Shown in pieces: positions 27,159 through 37,274 of a stretch of DNA of 64,000 bases (position 1 is the stretch's first letter; each line of letters opens with the position of its first letter). The position numbers and the translations under genes are program-made. This stretch comes from an uncultured Altererythrobacter sp. (GTDB lineage Bacteria; Pseudomonadota; Alphaproteobacteria; Sphingomonadales; Sphingomonadaceae). The notes beneath the pieces are model-generated. The model made no database searches and was not told the DNA's origin. It saw only the letters and a program-made list of their open reading frames with translations. The stretch spans positions 1,426,001 through 1,490,000 of the forward strand of contig CANLLZ010000001.1 in assembly GCA_947492235.1 (NCBI GenBank), given 5' to 3'.

Positions 27159-29978
27159 ATGGGTAACGAAACACACGACTTCCTTCCCGAAATGGGCGAT
27201 CAGGAGGGGCCGCAGCCCGGCCCGAGCTGGGCTAATCCGCGCTGGCTGGCGGAGGCGGTGGATGCCGATGCCGACCTGACGCAGGCGCTCGATCCCACGC
27301 AGATGAAGCAGGCCGTCGCCGCCGCTGCAAAAAAGGCGGGCAAAGCGATGGATGCGGGCGCTGTGGAGGAAGCGGCAGGCGACTCCATTCGCGCCATGCT
27401 GCTGGTGCGGCTCTACCGTGTGCGCGGGCACATGGCGGCCGATCTCGATCCGCTGGGCCTGTCCAACATGGAAGAGCCTGAAGACCTCCAACTCGAATGG
27501 CACGGCTTTGCGGGGCAGGAAGACAAGGAAGTCTATGTCGGCGGCGTGTTCGGCTTCGAATGGGTCACCGTGCGCGAGCTTTATGCCGCGCTGCGAGCGA
27601 CCTATTGCGGCGAAGTCGGCCTCGAATACATGCACATCGCGGACACCGAGGAACGCCGGTTCCTGCAGGATAAGTTTGAAACACCCGAAGACACGATCCA
27701 GTTCACTCCCGAGGGCAAGAAGGCCATTCTGGGCGCGGTGATCCGCGGCGAACAGTTCGAGGAATTTCTCGGCAAGAAATATGTCGGGACCAAACGCTTC
27801 GGCCTCGATGGCGGGGAATCGATGATCCCTGCGCTCGAAGCGGTGATCAAATATGGCGGCGCGCAGGGCGTGCGCGAGATCATTTACGGCATGGCCCACC
27901 GCGGCCGCCTGAACGTGCTCTCCAACGTGATGGCCAAACCGTACAAGGTTATCTTCCACGAATTTCGCGGCGGCAGCGCCAATCCCGATGATGTCGGCGG
28001 TTCGGGCGATGTGAAATACCATCTCGGCACCAGCACCGACCGCGAATTTGACGGGATCGAAGTTCATATGAGCCTCGTCCCCAACCCCAGCCATCTGGAA
28101 GCGGTGAATCCTGTCGTGCTGGGCAAGACCCGCGCGCAGCAGGCCATCCGCGACGACCTTGCCGAGCATCAGCAGGTGCTGCCCGTTCTGATCCACGGCG
28201 ATGCGGCTTTCGCGGGCCAAGGCGTCGTGTGGGAAAGCCTGAGCCTGTCGGGCGTGCCCGGCTACAACACCGGCGGATGCATCCACTTTATCATCAACAA
28301 CCAGATCGGCTTCACCACCAGCCCGAAATTCGCCCGGTCCAGCCCCTACCCGTCCGACGTGGCGAAGGGCGTTCAGGCCCCGATCCTGCACGTCAACGGC
28401 GACAATCCCGAGGCGGTGACCTTTGCATGCAAACTGGCCGTCGAATACCGCCAGAAATTCGGCCGCGATATCGTGATCGACATGTGGTGCTATCGCCGCT
28501 TCGGCCACAATGAGGGCGACGAACCCAAATTCACCCAGCCGCTGATGTATGATGCGATCCGCTCGCACCCGAAAGTCAGCGTGATCTATGCCGATCGCCT
28601 GATCGAGGAAGGCGTGCTGGAAAAGGGCACTGCCCCGCAAATGCGCGAGGAATTCGTCGCCCAGCTGGAAGAGGATTTTCAGGCGGCCAAGAGCTACAAG
28701 CCCAATGAAGCCGACTGGTTCGGTGGACGCTGGGCGGGCCTCAACAAACCCGCCGATGCCGAGACTGCGCGGCGCAATGTCGATACCGCCATCGAGAAGA
28801 AGCTGTTCGAGCGGCTAGGCAAGACACTGACCGAAGTGCCCGATGATCTCACCATCCACAAAACGCTGGGCCGCGTGCTCAAGGCGAAGAAGGAATGGTT
28901 CGACACGGGCGAAGGTTTCGACTGGGCAACGGCGGAAGCATTGGCGTTCGGCAGCCTTGTCACCGAAGGCTTCGGCGTGCGTCTTTCAGGCCAAGACAGC
29001 GGCCGCGGCACCTTCAGCCAGCGCCACGCCGTATGGGTCGACCAGAAGGACGAGCGCAAATATATCCCGCTGACCACGCTGCCGCATGGCAAGTTCGAGG
29101 TGTATGACAGCACCTTGTCCGAATACGGCGTGCTGGGCTTTGAATACGGCTTCGCCATGGCAGAGCCGAAAACGCTGGTAATGTGGGAAGCGCAGTTCGG
29201 CGATTTCGCCAATGGCGCGCAGATCATGATCGACCAGTTCATCGCCAGCGGCGAGGCAAAGTGGCTCCGGGCCAATGGCTTGGTCATGCTTCTTCCGCAT
29301 GGCTATGAAGGCCAGGGGCCGGAACACAGCTCCGCCCGGCTCGAGCGTTTCCTGCAACTATGCGCGAACGACAATATTCAGGTGTGCAACATCACCACCC
29401 CGGCGAATTACTTCCACGTGCTTCGCCGCCAAATGCTGCGCCCGTTCCGCAAGCCGATGGTCATCATGACGCCCAAGTCGCTGCTCCGCCATCCGATGGC
29501 GAAGAGCACGGCGGAGGAGTTCATGGGCGACCATCACTTCATGCGGATCAAGTCCGACACCACCGAAATCGCCGACGAGAAGATCAAGCGGCTCGTGCTG
29601 TGCAGCGGGAAGGTCGCCTACGATCTGATCGAGAAGCGCGACGAGGAAGGTCTGGACGATGTCTCCATCGTTCGGATCGAGCAGCTCTATCCCTTCCCCG
29701 GCGAGCCTCTGGCTGTCCGGCTGAAACGGATGACAAACCTCGAAACCGTGGTCTGGTGTCAGGAAGAGCCGCGCAACAATGGCGCATGGTTCTTCACCGA
29801 CGGCAAGATCGAAGCGGCTCTGAACGAGGCGGGCCATGACGGCATGCGCCCGGTCTATGCCGGCCGCGACGAAGCCGCCTCGCCGGCCACCGGCTACGCC
29901 GCGCGGCACAAACAGCAGCAGGATGCACTCGTCGCTGACGCCCTTGGTCTGGGCGATGGCACGAAGAAACAAGGGTAA
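27159..29978 (+). CDS. sucA: 2-oxoglutarate dehydrogenase E1 component
   Basis: Thiamine-diphosphate-dependent decarboxylase of the 2-oxoglutarate dehydrogenase complex. 939 residues from ATG 27159 (GGAG upstream); an upstream in-frame TTG overlapping sucD is rejected. Landmarks in order: HGRLNVLSNV near 260, PSHLEAVNPVV, HGDAAFAGQGVVWE, the GHNEGDEPKFTQPLMY segment that binds ThDP with magnesium, then the transketolase C-terminal part RLSGQDSGRGTFSQRHAV and LLPHGYEGQGPEHSSAR. Partners are SucB (E2) and Lpd (E3) encoded next. Confidence 0.97.
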   Translation: MGNETHDFLPEMGDQEGPQPGPSWANPRWLAEAVDADADLTQALDPTQMKQAVAAAAKKAGKAMDAGAVEEAAGDSIRAMLLVRLYRVRGHMAADLDPLGLSNMEEPEDLQLEWHGFAGQEDKEVYVGGVFGFEWVTVRELYAALRATYCGEVGLEYMHIADTEERRFLQDKFETPEDTIQFTPEGKKAILGAVIRGEQFEEFLGKKYVGTKRFGLDGGESMIPALEAVIKYGGAQGVREIIYGMAHRGRLNVLSNVMAKPYKVIFHEFRGGSANPDDVGGSGDVKYHLGTSTDREFDGIEVHMSLVPNPSHLEAVNPVVLGKTRAQQAIRDDLAEHQQVLPVLIHGDAAFAGQGVVWESLSLSGVPGYNTGGCIHFIINNQIGFTTSPKFARSSPYPSDVAKGVQAPILHVNGDNPEAVTFACKLAVEYRQKFGRDIVIDMWCYRRFGHNEGDEPKFTQPLMYDAIRSHPKVSVIYADRLIEEGVLEKGTAPQMREEFVAQLEEDFQAAKSYKPNEADWFGGRWAGLNKPADAETARRNVDTAIEKKLFERLGKTLTEVPDDLTIHKTLGRVLKAKKEWFDTGEGFDWATAEALAFGSLVTEGFGVRLSGQDSGRGTFSQRHAVWVDQKDERKYIPLTTLPHGKFEVYDSTLSEYGVLGFEYGFAMAEPKTLVMWEAQFGDFANGAQIMIDQFIASGEAKWLRANGLVMLLPHGYEGQGPEHSSARLERFLQLCANDNIQVCNITTPANYFHVLRRQMLRPFRKPMVIMTPKSLLRHPMAKSTAEEFMGDHHFMRIKSDTTEIADEKIKRLVLCSGKVAYDLIEKRDEEGLDDVSIVRIEQLYPFPGEPLAVRLKRMTNLETVVWCQEEPRNNGAWFFTDGKIEAALNEAGHDGMRPVYAGRDEAASPATGYAARHKQQQDALVADALGLGDGTKKQG

Positions 29979-29981
29979 GAA

Positions 29982-31214
29982 ATGGCTACTGAAATCCAAG
30001 TTCCCCAGCTCGGCGAATCCGTTACCGAGGGCACGATCGGCGAATGGCTGAAGTCTGTCGGCGATGCAGTCGCCGTGGACGAGCCGATTGTCAGCCTCGA
30101 AACCGACAAGGTCGCGGTCGAGGTCCCCTCCCCTGTGGCTGGCGTGATCCAGTCGCTGGGCGCGGAAGTCGGTGACACCGTGGAAGTCGGTGCGGTCATC
30201 GCCACGGTGGAGGAAGGCGCGACCGGCGCTGCCACCGGCGAAGAGGCGGGCCGCAAGGAAGAAGCTGCACAAGAAGGCAAGGAAGAGCGCAGCGCGGAAA
30301 ACACCGCGTCGGTTGCCTCCGACGCTTCGCAGACGCTCAGCCCGGCGGTGCGCCGCGCGGTGCTGGAACACGGCGTCGACCCGTCCACCATCAAGGGCAC
30401 CGGCAAAGATGGCCGCCTGACGAAGGAAGACGTGATCGCGGCAGCCAAAGCCAAGGGTGATCCTGCCCCCGCTTCCGCTTCCACGCCCGCGCCCGCTCCG
30501 GCAACGACGGGCGAACGCCGCGAGGAACGGGTCAAGATGACCCGCATGCGCCAGACCATCGCCAAGCGTCTGAAGGGCGCGCAGGACAATGCCGCTCTGC
30601 TCACCACCTTCAACGATTGCGACATGAGCGCGGTGATGGAGGCACGCGGCAAGTACAAAGAGCTGTTTGCCAAAAAGCACGATATCAAGCTCGGCTTCAT
30701 GGGCTTCTTCGCCAAGGCTGCCTGTCTGGCGCTGAAGGACGTGCCCGCTGCCAACGCCTATATCGACGGGGACGAGATCGTTTATCACGACTATGTCGAT
30801 ATCTCGGTCGCGGTCAGCGCGCCCAACGGCCTGGTTGTGCCGGTGATCCGCGATGCGCAGGCCAAGGGCTTTGCAAGAATCGAGAAAGACATCGCCGATT
30901 TCGGCAGCCGCGCACGCGAGGGCACGCTGACGATGGACGACATGAAGGGCGGCACCTTCACCATTTCGAATGGCGGCGTGTTCGGCTCGCTGATGAGCAC
31001 CCCGATCATCAACCCGCCGCAAAGCGCCGTGCTGGGCCTGCACCGAATCGAGGACCGTCCGGTCGTGGTGAACGGTGAAATCGTAATCCGCCCGATGATG
31101 TATCTGGCGCTGTCCTATGACCACCGTTTGATCGACGGGCGCGAGGCTGTGACGGCGCTCAAGATCATCAAGGAAGCGATCGAGGATCCCACCCGGATGC
31201 TGATCGATTTGTGA
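29982..31214 (+). CDS. sucB: 2-oxoglutarate dehydrogenase E2 component (dihydrolipoyl succinyltransferase)
   Basis: Transfers succinyl groups to CoA and forms the core of the complex. The 410 residues hold an N-terminal lipoyl domain (residues 1-75) with the lipoylated lysine in ETDKVAVEV, an Ala/Glu/Lys-rich linker, the peripheral subunit-binding domain ([33 protein letters not shown], about 115-150), and the catalytic domain (about 180-410) with the histidine and aspartate in [16 protein letters not shown] lies 3 bases after the sucA stop. The stop overlaps the next small gene by 4 bases. Confidence 0.97.
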   Translation: MATEIQVPQLGESVTEGTIGEWLKSVGDAVAVDEPIVSLETDKVAVEVPSPVAGVIQSLGAEVGDTVEVGAVIATVEEGATGAATGEEAGRKEEAAQEGKEERSAENTASVASDASQTLSPAVRRAVLEHGVDPSTIKGTGKDGRLTKEDVIAAAKAKGDPAPASASTPAPAPATTGERREERVKMTRMRQTIAKRLKGAQDNAALLTTFNDCDMSAVMEARGKYKELFAKKHDIKLGFMGFFAKAACLALKDVPAANAYIDGDEIVYHDYVDISVAVSAPNGLVVPVIRDAQAKGFARIEKDIADFGSRAREGTLTMDDMKGGTFTISNGGVFGSLMSTPIINPPQSAVLGLHRIEDRPVVVNGEIVIRPMMYLALSYDHRLIDGREAVTALKIIKEAIEDPTRMLIDL

Positions 31215-31501
31215 GGCATCAAGCATCGCTCTTGATCTGCTGCCTATGCGCGTCCGCTTGCAACGGAGTCGAGGAGTTTGAACGCGAATTGACAGGACCC
31301 GCTGCAGTAGCGTGGCAAACGTGTAAATCCGCGTTCGCAAATGTGCCTGAAACTGCCCCCGCCCTTATCGAGGCAAACAGGAATTCGGTGTATTTTGGCT
31401 GGGACCCTGAACAAGCGGACAGAGATGTTAGTCCGATGATGTGTCGTACTACAAGCGATGGCACCGAGCTGATAGAATTTCGCGAGAGTGCCGGTTTTTA
31501 G
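31211..31501 (+). CDS. Small putative lipoprotein between sucB and lpd
   Basis: A 96-residue protein starting with GTG 31211, which overlaps the sucB stop (GTGA). A short N-terminal hydrophobic stretch ([12 protein letters not shown]) gives a plausible lipobox (ASAC) with the modified cysteine near residue 17. The mature part has three more landmarks: an early acidic stretch, WQTCKSAF, and MMCRTTSDG. Its GC content is lower than that of sucB and lpd. I do not recognise it. Envelope localisation would be odd for a TCA operon, so it may be a recent insertion rather than a complex component. Confidence 0.5.
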   Translation: MRHQASLLICCLCASACNGVEEFERELTGPAAVAWQTCKSAFANVPETAPALIEANRNSVYFGWDPEQADRDVSPMMCRTTSDGTELIEFRESAGF

Positions 31502-31517
31502 AATGAGTTGAGTTCTT

Positions 31518-32924
31518 ATGGCTGACCAGAATTACGATTACGACGTCCTTGTTATCGGCGCTGGCCCCGGCGGCTACGTTGCCGCGATCCGTGCCGCGCA
31601 GCTGGGCCTGAAAACGGCCTGCGCAGAGAGCCGTGACAGCTTGGGCGGGACCTGCCTGAATGTCGGGTGCATCCCATCCAAGGCGCTGCTCCACGCCAGC
31701 GAGCTGTTCGAGGAGGCCGAAGGCGGCCACATGGCCAAATGGGGTATGAAAACCTCTGTCGAGCTCGACATATCCGCGATGATGGCGGAGAAAACCAAGG
31801 CCGTGGGCGAGCTTACCGGCGGGATCGAGTTCCTGTTCAAGAAGAACAAGGTCGACTGGAAGAAGGGCCATGCGACCTTCGTCGATGCGCACACCGCAGA
31901 GATCAATGGCGAGAAGGTCACCGCCAAAGACATCGTCATCGCTACCGGCTCCAGCGTCACGCCCCTCCCCGGCGTCGAGGTCGACAACGCCAAGGGGCGG
32001 ATCGTGGACAGCACCGGCGCGCTCGAAATCGGCGAAGTGCCCGAGCATCTGGTGGTGATCGGCGGCGGCGTGATCGGGCTGGAGCTGGGCTCTGTTTGGC
32101 GGCGTCTGGGCGCGAAGGTCACCGTGATCGAATATCTCGACATGCTGCTGCCCGGCATGGACAAGGATATGCGCAAGGAAGCGGGCAAGATCTTCAAGAA
32201 ACAGGGCATGGACCTGAAGCTGAAGAGCAAAGTCACCGGCGCTACGGTCAAGGGCAAGAAGGTCCATGTGACGGTTGAACCAGCCGCAGGCGGGGACGCG
32301 GAAACCATCGAGGCGAGCCACGTGCTGGTGTCGATCGGGCGGCGTCCGAACACTGACAAGCTGGGTCTCGATGCCATCGGACTGGAACTGAACCAGCGCG
32401 GCCAGATCGAGACCGATCATGATTTCCGCACGAAGGTCGACGGCGTCTGGGCGATCGGCGACGTGATCCCCGGCCCGATGCTCGCGCACAAGGCGGAAGA
32501 TGAGGGCATCGCCGTGGCGGAAAACATCGCCGGACAGACCGGCATCGTGAACCACGCGCTGATCCCCGGCGTGGTCTACACCATGCCCGAATTCGCCGAT
32601 GTCGGCATGACCGAGGAGGAGGCGAAGGAAGCGGGCCACACCATCAAGGTCGGCAAGTTCCCGATGATGGCCAACAGCCGCGCCAAGGCCAACCGCGACA
32701 CCGACGGCTTCGTGAAAGTCATCGCGGATGCGGAGACCGACCGCGTGCTGGGCGTGCATATCGTCGCCAGCCTGGCCGGTACGATGATCGCCGAAGCGGC
32801 CATCGCGATGGAATTCGGCGCGACAAGCGAGGACATCGCCTACACCTGCCACGCGCACCCGACCCACGCGGAAGCGGTGAAAGAAGCGGCCATGGCCGTC
32901 CAGGGTAAGCCAATCCATATCTGA
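31518..32924 (+). CDS. lpd: Dihydrolipoamide dehydrogenase (E3)
   Basis: FAD flavoenzyme that reoxidises dihydrolipoamide with NAD for 2-oxo acid dehydrogenase complexes. The 468 residues show the FAD motif VIGAGPGGYVAAIRAAQLG near 12-30, the redox-active disulfide GGTCLNVGCIPSK near 44-56, the NAD-binding GGGVIGLELGSVWRRLG near 182, the second FAD segment WAIGDVIPGPMLAHKAEDEG near 311, and the catalytic HAHPTHAEAVKEA near the C-terminus. It follows sucB as part of the TCA operon, with the small lipoprotein gene between. Confidence 0.97.
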   Translation: MADQNYDYDVLVIGAGPGGYVAAIRAAQLGLKTACAESRDSLGGTCLNVGCIPSKALLHASELFEEAEGGHMAKWGMKTSVELDISAMMAEKTKAVGELTGGIEFLFKKNKVDWKKGHATFVDAHTAEINGEKVTAKDIVIATGSSVTPLPGVEVDNAKGRIVDSTGALEIGEVPEHLVVIGGGVIGLELGSVWRRLGAKVTVIEYLDMLLPGMDKDMRKEAGKIFKKQGMDLKLKSKVTGATVKGKKVHVTVEPAAGGDAETIEASHVLVSIGRRPNTDKLGLDAIGLELNQRGQIETDHDFRTKVDGVWAIGDVIPGPMLAHKAEDEGIAVAENIAGQTGIVNHALIPGVVYTMPEFADVGMTEEEAKEAGHTIKVGKFPMMANSRAKANRDTDGFVKVIADAETDRVLGVHIVASLAGTMIAEAAIAMEFGATSEDIAYTCHAHPTHAEAVKEAAMAVQGKPIHI

Positions 32925-32929
32925 TAGCA

Positions 32930-33904
32930 ATGACAGGCAGCGCGGCGATAATTGGTGCGGGGCAGATCGGCTTTGCTGCCGCAACCGCCTTCGCCACCGC
33001 CGGTTGGCAAGTCATCGTCTACGCACGAACCCGCCCGCGCTGGTTGAAGGGTGCGCTGTCGTTCGAGCCCTACCAGCTCGGCGAAATGTCGGCGCCCGCT
33101 GCCGATTGCGTGGTCGATACGCTAGCCTTCGATGCCGACGACGCCGCGCGCTACGATCCGGCGAAAGTCGGCCGATTGATCGTCGTCTCTTCGGCCTCTG
33201 TGTACCGTGACGCGAACGGGCGAACGCTCGACGAAGCGGCGCAGAATGGCTTCCCGGATTTGCCTGTCGGGATGGACGAAGAGCAGGCCACGGTTGCGCC
33301 GGGACCGGAGACCTATTCCACCCGCAAGATCCGCATGGAGCAACAGGCTATCCGGAACTTTTCGGAACGCGCGACTATAGTGCGGCCCTGCGCGATCCAC
33401 GGCCCTCACAGCCGCCATCCGCGTGAATGGTGGTTCGTCAAACGCCTACTCGACGGACGCCTGCGCATTCCGCTAGCGCTGAACGGGGAGAGCCGTTTCC
33501 AGACGACCGCTGCCGCAACAATCGGGGCTTTCGCGGTGCACGCTGCCGCCCATGCGCTGGGCGGCGTTTACAACCTCTCCGATACCGTTGCGCCCAGCGT
33601 GCGCGACATCGGCGAGATGGTCATGGCACGCATCGAAGCCAGCACCGAGCTGGTCGGGATGGACAACTACCCCGCGCATCAGGTCGGCCGGACGCCTTGG
33701 TCGATTCCGGCTCCGTTCGTAGTCTCGGCAGAAAAGGCCATACGCGCGGGATTCGCCGGGGCCAAACTCTATCACGAGAGCGCGGGTCCGGCAGTCGATT
33801 GGCTCCGCACCGTGCCAGTGAAAGGGTGGGAACACGCTTTCCCGCAGCTTGCCGCTTACCCGTGGGATATGTTCGATTACGCCAGCGAGGACGCGCTGCT
33901 TTGA
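32930..33904 (+). CDS. NAD-dependent epimerase/dehydratase-like protein
   Basis: A 324-residue extended SDR-like protein. The N-terminal Rossmann motif reads AAIIGAGQIGFAAATAFATAGW; VVSSASVY near residue 88 and the YxxxK-type ETYSTRKIRMEQQ near 125 are the catalytic signatures; VRPCAIHGPHSRH matches the later conserved part of the superfamily, and VYNLSDTVAPSVRDIGEMV resembles the substrate end. Only 5 bases separate it from the lpd stop, so it may be read from the TCA operon. The substrate cannot be told from sequence. Confidence 0.78.
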   Translation: MTGSAAIIGAGQIGFAAATAFATAGWQVIVYARTRPRWLKGALSFEPYQLGEMSAPAADCVVDTLAFDADDAARYDPAKVGRLIVVSSASVYRDANGRTLDEAAQNGFPDLPVGMDEEQATVAPGPETYSTRKIRMEQQAIRNFSERATIVRPCAIHGPHSRHPREWWFVKRLLDGRLRIPLALNGESRFQTTAAATIGAFAVHAAAHALGGVYNLSDTVAPSVRDIGEMVMARIEASTELVGMDNYPAHQVGRTPWSIPAPFVVSAEKAIRAGFAGAKLYHESAGPAVDWLRTVPVKGWEHAFPQLAAYPWDMFDYASEDALL

Positions 33905-34761
33905 ACGAGCTGCCCACACCCAAGCAGCGGCTGCCTGCCCTGCTTGCGCTGGCTCTGCCGGTTTTTGCGGGCCTGATCTATCTGACCTTGGCCGGTGCAC
34001 CGGCCCCCTATGTCATCATTAACGCCGCCGCATTTTTGATTGCCGCGCTATGGATTGGATTCGGGCGGGCCCCGGGGTCGTATCGTGGGCGCAGGATACT
34101 GGTCACCGCGCTGCTCGCGCTGTGTTTCGTTCCGCTCTTTACCGGCCCGTTCGTCAATAGTCCGTTCGTCGATGGCCCGTCCGTTGATAGCATTGCGCGC
34201 TGGATACCGGTGGGCGGTTTCACCCTCCACGCCGGGTCCATGCTCTTTCCCGCCATCGCCGTGCTCGCCGCGCGGGACCGGGATTTTGCCCCGCCCATCC
34301 TGCTGACCGCGCTTCTGGCGGCGATGGCCCAACCCGATGCCGCGTTCGGTTTCGCCATCGTTTTCGCTGCCGTCGGCCTACATGACCAGTCCCGTGACTG
34401 GCGCGACGGGATGGTCGCCATTGTCGGCTTTTTCGCGGCGTTGATCATGGCGGTGCAGGGAGAATTACCGCCCCAGCCGTTCGTGGAGCGGGTCTTTGCG
34501 GACACGGTGGCGGTCTCTCCCATAGGCGGGATCGCGCTCCTGCTCGCTCTCGCAGGCGGTCTGATGGCGATGCTGCACGTCGCTCCGTTCGAAGCCCGTG
34601 CGCGCTACGCCCTTGCCGGATCGCTGTTCGGGTTCGGAATCATGTCAATCATGTCGCATTATCCCAGCGTGCTGATCGGCTACGGCGCGGCACCGATTCT
34701 GGGCTACGGACTGGCGCTGGGGCTGGCCCAGCATGGCCCCGCGCAAAGGACCGACACATGA
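33901..34761 (+). CDS. Multi-pass membrane protein of unknown function
   Basis: A 286-residue protein starting at TTG 33901, overlapping the previous stop (TTGA). About eight hydrophobic segments span nearly its whole length ([22 protein letters not shown] through [16 protein letters not shown]), with few charged residues, so it is an integral inner-membrane protein. A repeated motif [14 protein letters not shown] near residue 85 and an [20 protein letters not shown] loop stand out. The end overlaps the VOC protein gene by 4 bases, implying one transcript. I do not recognise the family. Confidence 0.7.
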   Translation: MNELPTPKQRLPALLALALPVFAGLIYLTLAGAPAPYVIINAAAFLIAALWIGFGRAPGSYRGRRILVTALLALCFVPLFTGPFVNSPFVDGPSVDSIARWIPVGGFTLHAGSMLFPAIAVLAARDRDFAPPILLTALLAAMAQPDAAFGFAIVFAAVGLHDQSRDWRDGMVAIVGFFAALIMAVQGELPPQPFVERVFADTVAVSPIGGIALLLALAGGLMAMLHVAPFEARARYALAGSLFGFGIMSIMSHYPSVLIGYGAAPILGYGLALGLAQHGPAQRTDT

Positions 34762-35174
34762 CCATGCCTCCCTTCCACCTCGCCTTTCCGGTGCATGATC
34801 TGGCGGCTGCGCGCCGCTTTTACGGCGATCTGCTGGGCTGCCCTGAGGGGCGGTCGTCAGACGAGTGGATCGACTTCGACTTTCACGGCCACCAGATCGT
34901 CGCCCATCTCTCACCCGGTGGGGGCGATGCGGCCACCAATGCCGTGGACGGCCATGACGTACCGGTCCCGCATTTCGGACTGGTTCTGGGCATGGAAGAA
35001 TGGCGCGCGCTGGCGGATCGCCTGACCGCCGCTGGCACGCGCTTCGTGATGGAGCCGACTGTGCGCTTTGCGGGGGAGCCGGGGGAGCAGGCGACGATGT
35101 TCTTCCGCGATCCCAGCGGCAATGCGCTAGAGATCAAAGCGATGGCCGACCCTGACGCATTGTTTGCGAAGTAG
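34758..35174 (+). CDS. VOC family protein (glyoxalase/dioxygenase fold)
   Basis: A 138-residue protein with the vicinal oxygen chelate fold: [23 protein letters not shown] at the N-terminus, [24 protein letters not shown] in the middle, and [16 protein letters not shown] at the end. Histidines (near residues 7, 48, 70) and the glutamate in LEIK can form the metal site. The length equals a single pair of beta-alpha-beta repeats. The ATG overlaps the membrane-protein stop by 4 bases. Substrate unknown. Confidence 0.85.
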   Translation: MTMPPFHLAFPVHDLAAARRFYGDLLGCPEGRSSDEWIDFDFHGHQIVAHLSPGGGDAATNAVDGHDVPVPHFGLVLGMEEWRALADRLTAAGTRFVMEPTVRFAGEPGEQATMFFRDPSGNALEIKAMADPDALFAK

Positions 35175-35210
35175 GTCCGTGGCACTCTGCCTGCATAAGG
35201 GGAGAGAAAC

Positions 35211-36545
35211 ATGGCCTATCCGACACTGACCGAAGAACCGGGCGCGCTGGAGCTGGCTGCGCAGATCCGCGAGGGCGCTTTGTCACCCGGCGAGGCGGTG
35301 GAAGCGGCCATCGGTCGGATCGAGGCGCAGGACGGTTCGATCAATGCGGTCGTGGTGCGCGACTACGAGCGGGTCCGCGCCACGGCGAAGGCGATGGATG
35401 GCACCGCCCCCCTGCCCCACCAACCGCTCTACGGCGTGCCGATGACGATCAAGGAAAGCTTCGCGATCGAAGGCCTGCCATCGTGCTGGGGCCTGAAAGA
35501 GTTTGAAGGTCAGACCGCCAAAGCCGAGTCGACCGTCGTCCGCCAGTTGAAAGCGGCAGGCGCGATCCTGCTGGGCAAGACGAATATCCCGCCCAATCTG
35601 GCCGACTGGCAGAGCTTCAACCCGGTCTATGGGCGAACCAACAATCCGCACGACATGGGCCGCAGCGCAGGTGGCTCCTCCGGCGGATCGGCCGCGGCGG
35701 TGGCGAGCGGAATGGTGCCGGTGGAATATGGCACGGATATCGGCGGATCGGTGCGGGTACCCGCGCATTTCAACGGGGTATGGGGCCACAAGACAAGTTG
35801 GGGGCTGATCTCCAAGCAGGGCCATGATCACCCGATGGCGGCAGGCAAAGACATGCATGACGGCGTGCTGAGCATTGCCGGCCCGCTGGCCCGCAATGCC
35901 GCCGATCTCGCGCTGATGCTGGAATTGACCGCCACCCTGCCCCTGCGTCGCCGGGAAAAGCCGCTGGACCAGATGCGCTTCCTGCTGCTTGCCGACCACC
36001 CCTCCAGCCCGATCGACGATGCGGTGCGCGGGCCGATAGAGGCAGCGGCAGCGGCGCTTCGCAGCGCAGGAATAGCGGTGGACGCCGCAGCCGACGACAT
36101 GCCCGATCTGGAGGGCGATCAGGCAGCCTATCTCAAGATGCTCAACATCGCGATGGCGCGCGGTGCTCCGGGGCCGGATGGGTCGCGGGCGAGCGCAACC
36201 GACTGGTTCGATCTTCTTGATGCGCAGGCACGCTGCGAGCTGGCCTGGGCACGCCTGTTCGAAGCCTATGACTTTGTCCTTGCTCCGCCCGCCAATATCC
36301 TCGCCTTCCCGCACCGCGACGAGCAGGTATTTCAGGGCAAAGTCACCATCAACGGACAGGAACGCGACGCAGCAGAGGGCCTTGCATGGGCGGGGATCGC
36401 CACCTTCCCCAACCTGCCGGCAACCGTTCTGCCGGTGGGGGCTACGGACGGACTGCCCTGCGGCATGCAGGTGATCGGCCCGCGCTGGAGCGACTTCGAT
36501 TGCATCGCCGCGGCCGAGGCCATAGGGGCGCTGCTGCACGGTTAG
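35211..36545 (+). CDS. Amidase (amidase signature family)
   Basis: A 444-residue amidohydrolase. The Ser-cisSer-Lys triad is visible: catalytic lysine in GVPMTIKESF near residue 81, the Gly/Ser-rich signature GRSAGGSSGGSAAAVASGM near 155 with the cis-serine, and the nucleophile in YGTDIGGSVRVPAHFNGVWG near 180. GGGGAGAG precedes the ATG. The family hydrolyses varied amides; GatA is unlikely because no gatB or gatC is beside it. It could serve in nitrogen scavenging. A 36-base gap separates it from the VOC gene. Confidence 0.9.
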   Translation: MAYPTLTEEPGALELAAQIREGALSPGEAVEAAIGRIEAQDGSINAVVVRDYERVRATAKAMDGTAPLPHQPLYGVPMTIKESFAIEGLPSCWGLKEFEGQTAKAESTVVRQLKAAGAILLGKTNIPPNLADWQSFNPVYGRTNNPHDMGRSAGGSSGGSAAAVASGMVPVEYGTDIGGSVRVPAHFNGVWGHKTSWGLISKQGHDHPMAAGKDMHDGVLSIAGPLARNAADLALMLELTATLPLRRREKPLDQMRFLLLADHPSSPIDDAVRGPIEAAAAALRSAGIAVDAAADDMPDLEGDQAAYLKMLNIAMARGAPGPDGSRASATDWFDLLDAQARCELAWARLFEAYDFVLAPPANILAFPHRDEQVFQGKVTINGQERDAAEGLAWAGIATFPNLPATVLPVGATDGLPCGMQVIGPRWSDFDCIAAAEAIGALLHG

Positions 36546-36569
36546 GGCGCGCTGCGCAGGAGGGCATTG

Positions 36570-37274
36570 ATGGCACGGCAGTTGTGGATGGCGCGGTTCG
36601 CCCGCTGGCATATCTGGCTGGGGTGGCTGATCGGCGTGCCGCTGGTCCTGTGGACCGTGACCGGCCTCGTTATGGTTGCCCGCCCGATCGACGAAGTGCG
36701 CGGCAATCACTTGAGGAAGGACGTGGCGGCAGAACCCCTGCTGACCAGCAATCCCGCTCCGATTCCATTCCAGCTCGATGGCAGCCAGCGCTACAGCGAG
36801 ATGCGGGCGATCATGCAAAACGGCCAGCCTGTGTGGCTACTGACCCGCGAGGACGGATCGATCGAACGCCGCTCTGCCGCTGTCGATGGCCCCGCACTGC
36901 CGCCGGTGGACGAGGCCTATGTCCGTGCGCTGGTTGCAGCGCGCATCGTGGGCGGGGACGACCCCGTCAGTATCAGGCAGTTCGCGGCCGATGAGGCACC
37001 CTTTGATTTCCGGCGGGCTGTGCCCTCTTGGCAGGTGGCGCTGGCGGATGGAACCAATGTGTATGTCCACGCCGAGACCGGGGAAATTGCCGCCGTGCGC
37101 ACGCGGTTCTGGCGCGTGTTCGATTTCATGTGGGGCCTGCACATCATGGATTTGCAGACGCGGGAGGACACCTCGCATCCGATCCTGATCCTGTTTGCCG
37201 CCCTCGCGGCCATCGGTTCGGTCATTGGCTGTATCCTGCTGTTCCGCCGCCGCCGGGCAAGGAAACGCGCATGA
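36570..37274 (+). CDS. PepSY-associated transmembrane protein
   Basis: A 234-residue protein of the PepSY_TM type. ATG 36570 follows AGGAGG. The first membrane segment (WHIWLGWLIGVPLVLWTVTGLVMV, about 14-38) has the HxxxG pattern of the family. A periplasmic PepSY-like region with a VYVHAETGEIAAVRTR repeat follows, and the second membrane segment (ILILFAALAAIGSVIGCILLF) is followed by an Arg-rich tail. Relatives often accompany iron uptake or cytochrome maturation, but no such neighbour is here. Overlaps the TRIC gene by 4 bases. Confidence 0.78.
   Translation: MARQLWMARFARWHIWLGWLIGVPLVLWTVTGLVMVARPIDEVRGNHLRKDVAAEPLLTSNPAPIPFQLDGSQRYSEMRAIMQNGQPVWLLTREDGSIERRSAAVDGPALPPVDEAYVRALVAARIVGGDDPVSIRQFAADEAPFDFRRAVPSWQVALADGTNVYVHAETGEIAAVRTRFWRVFDFMWGLHIMDLQTREDTSHPILILFAALAAIGSVIGCILLFRRRRARKRA

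Noticed and set aside
29358-31340. 660-codon minus-strand frame opposite sucA/sucB
   Set aside because: Shadow of sucA and sucB; no recognisable protein.
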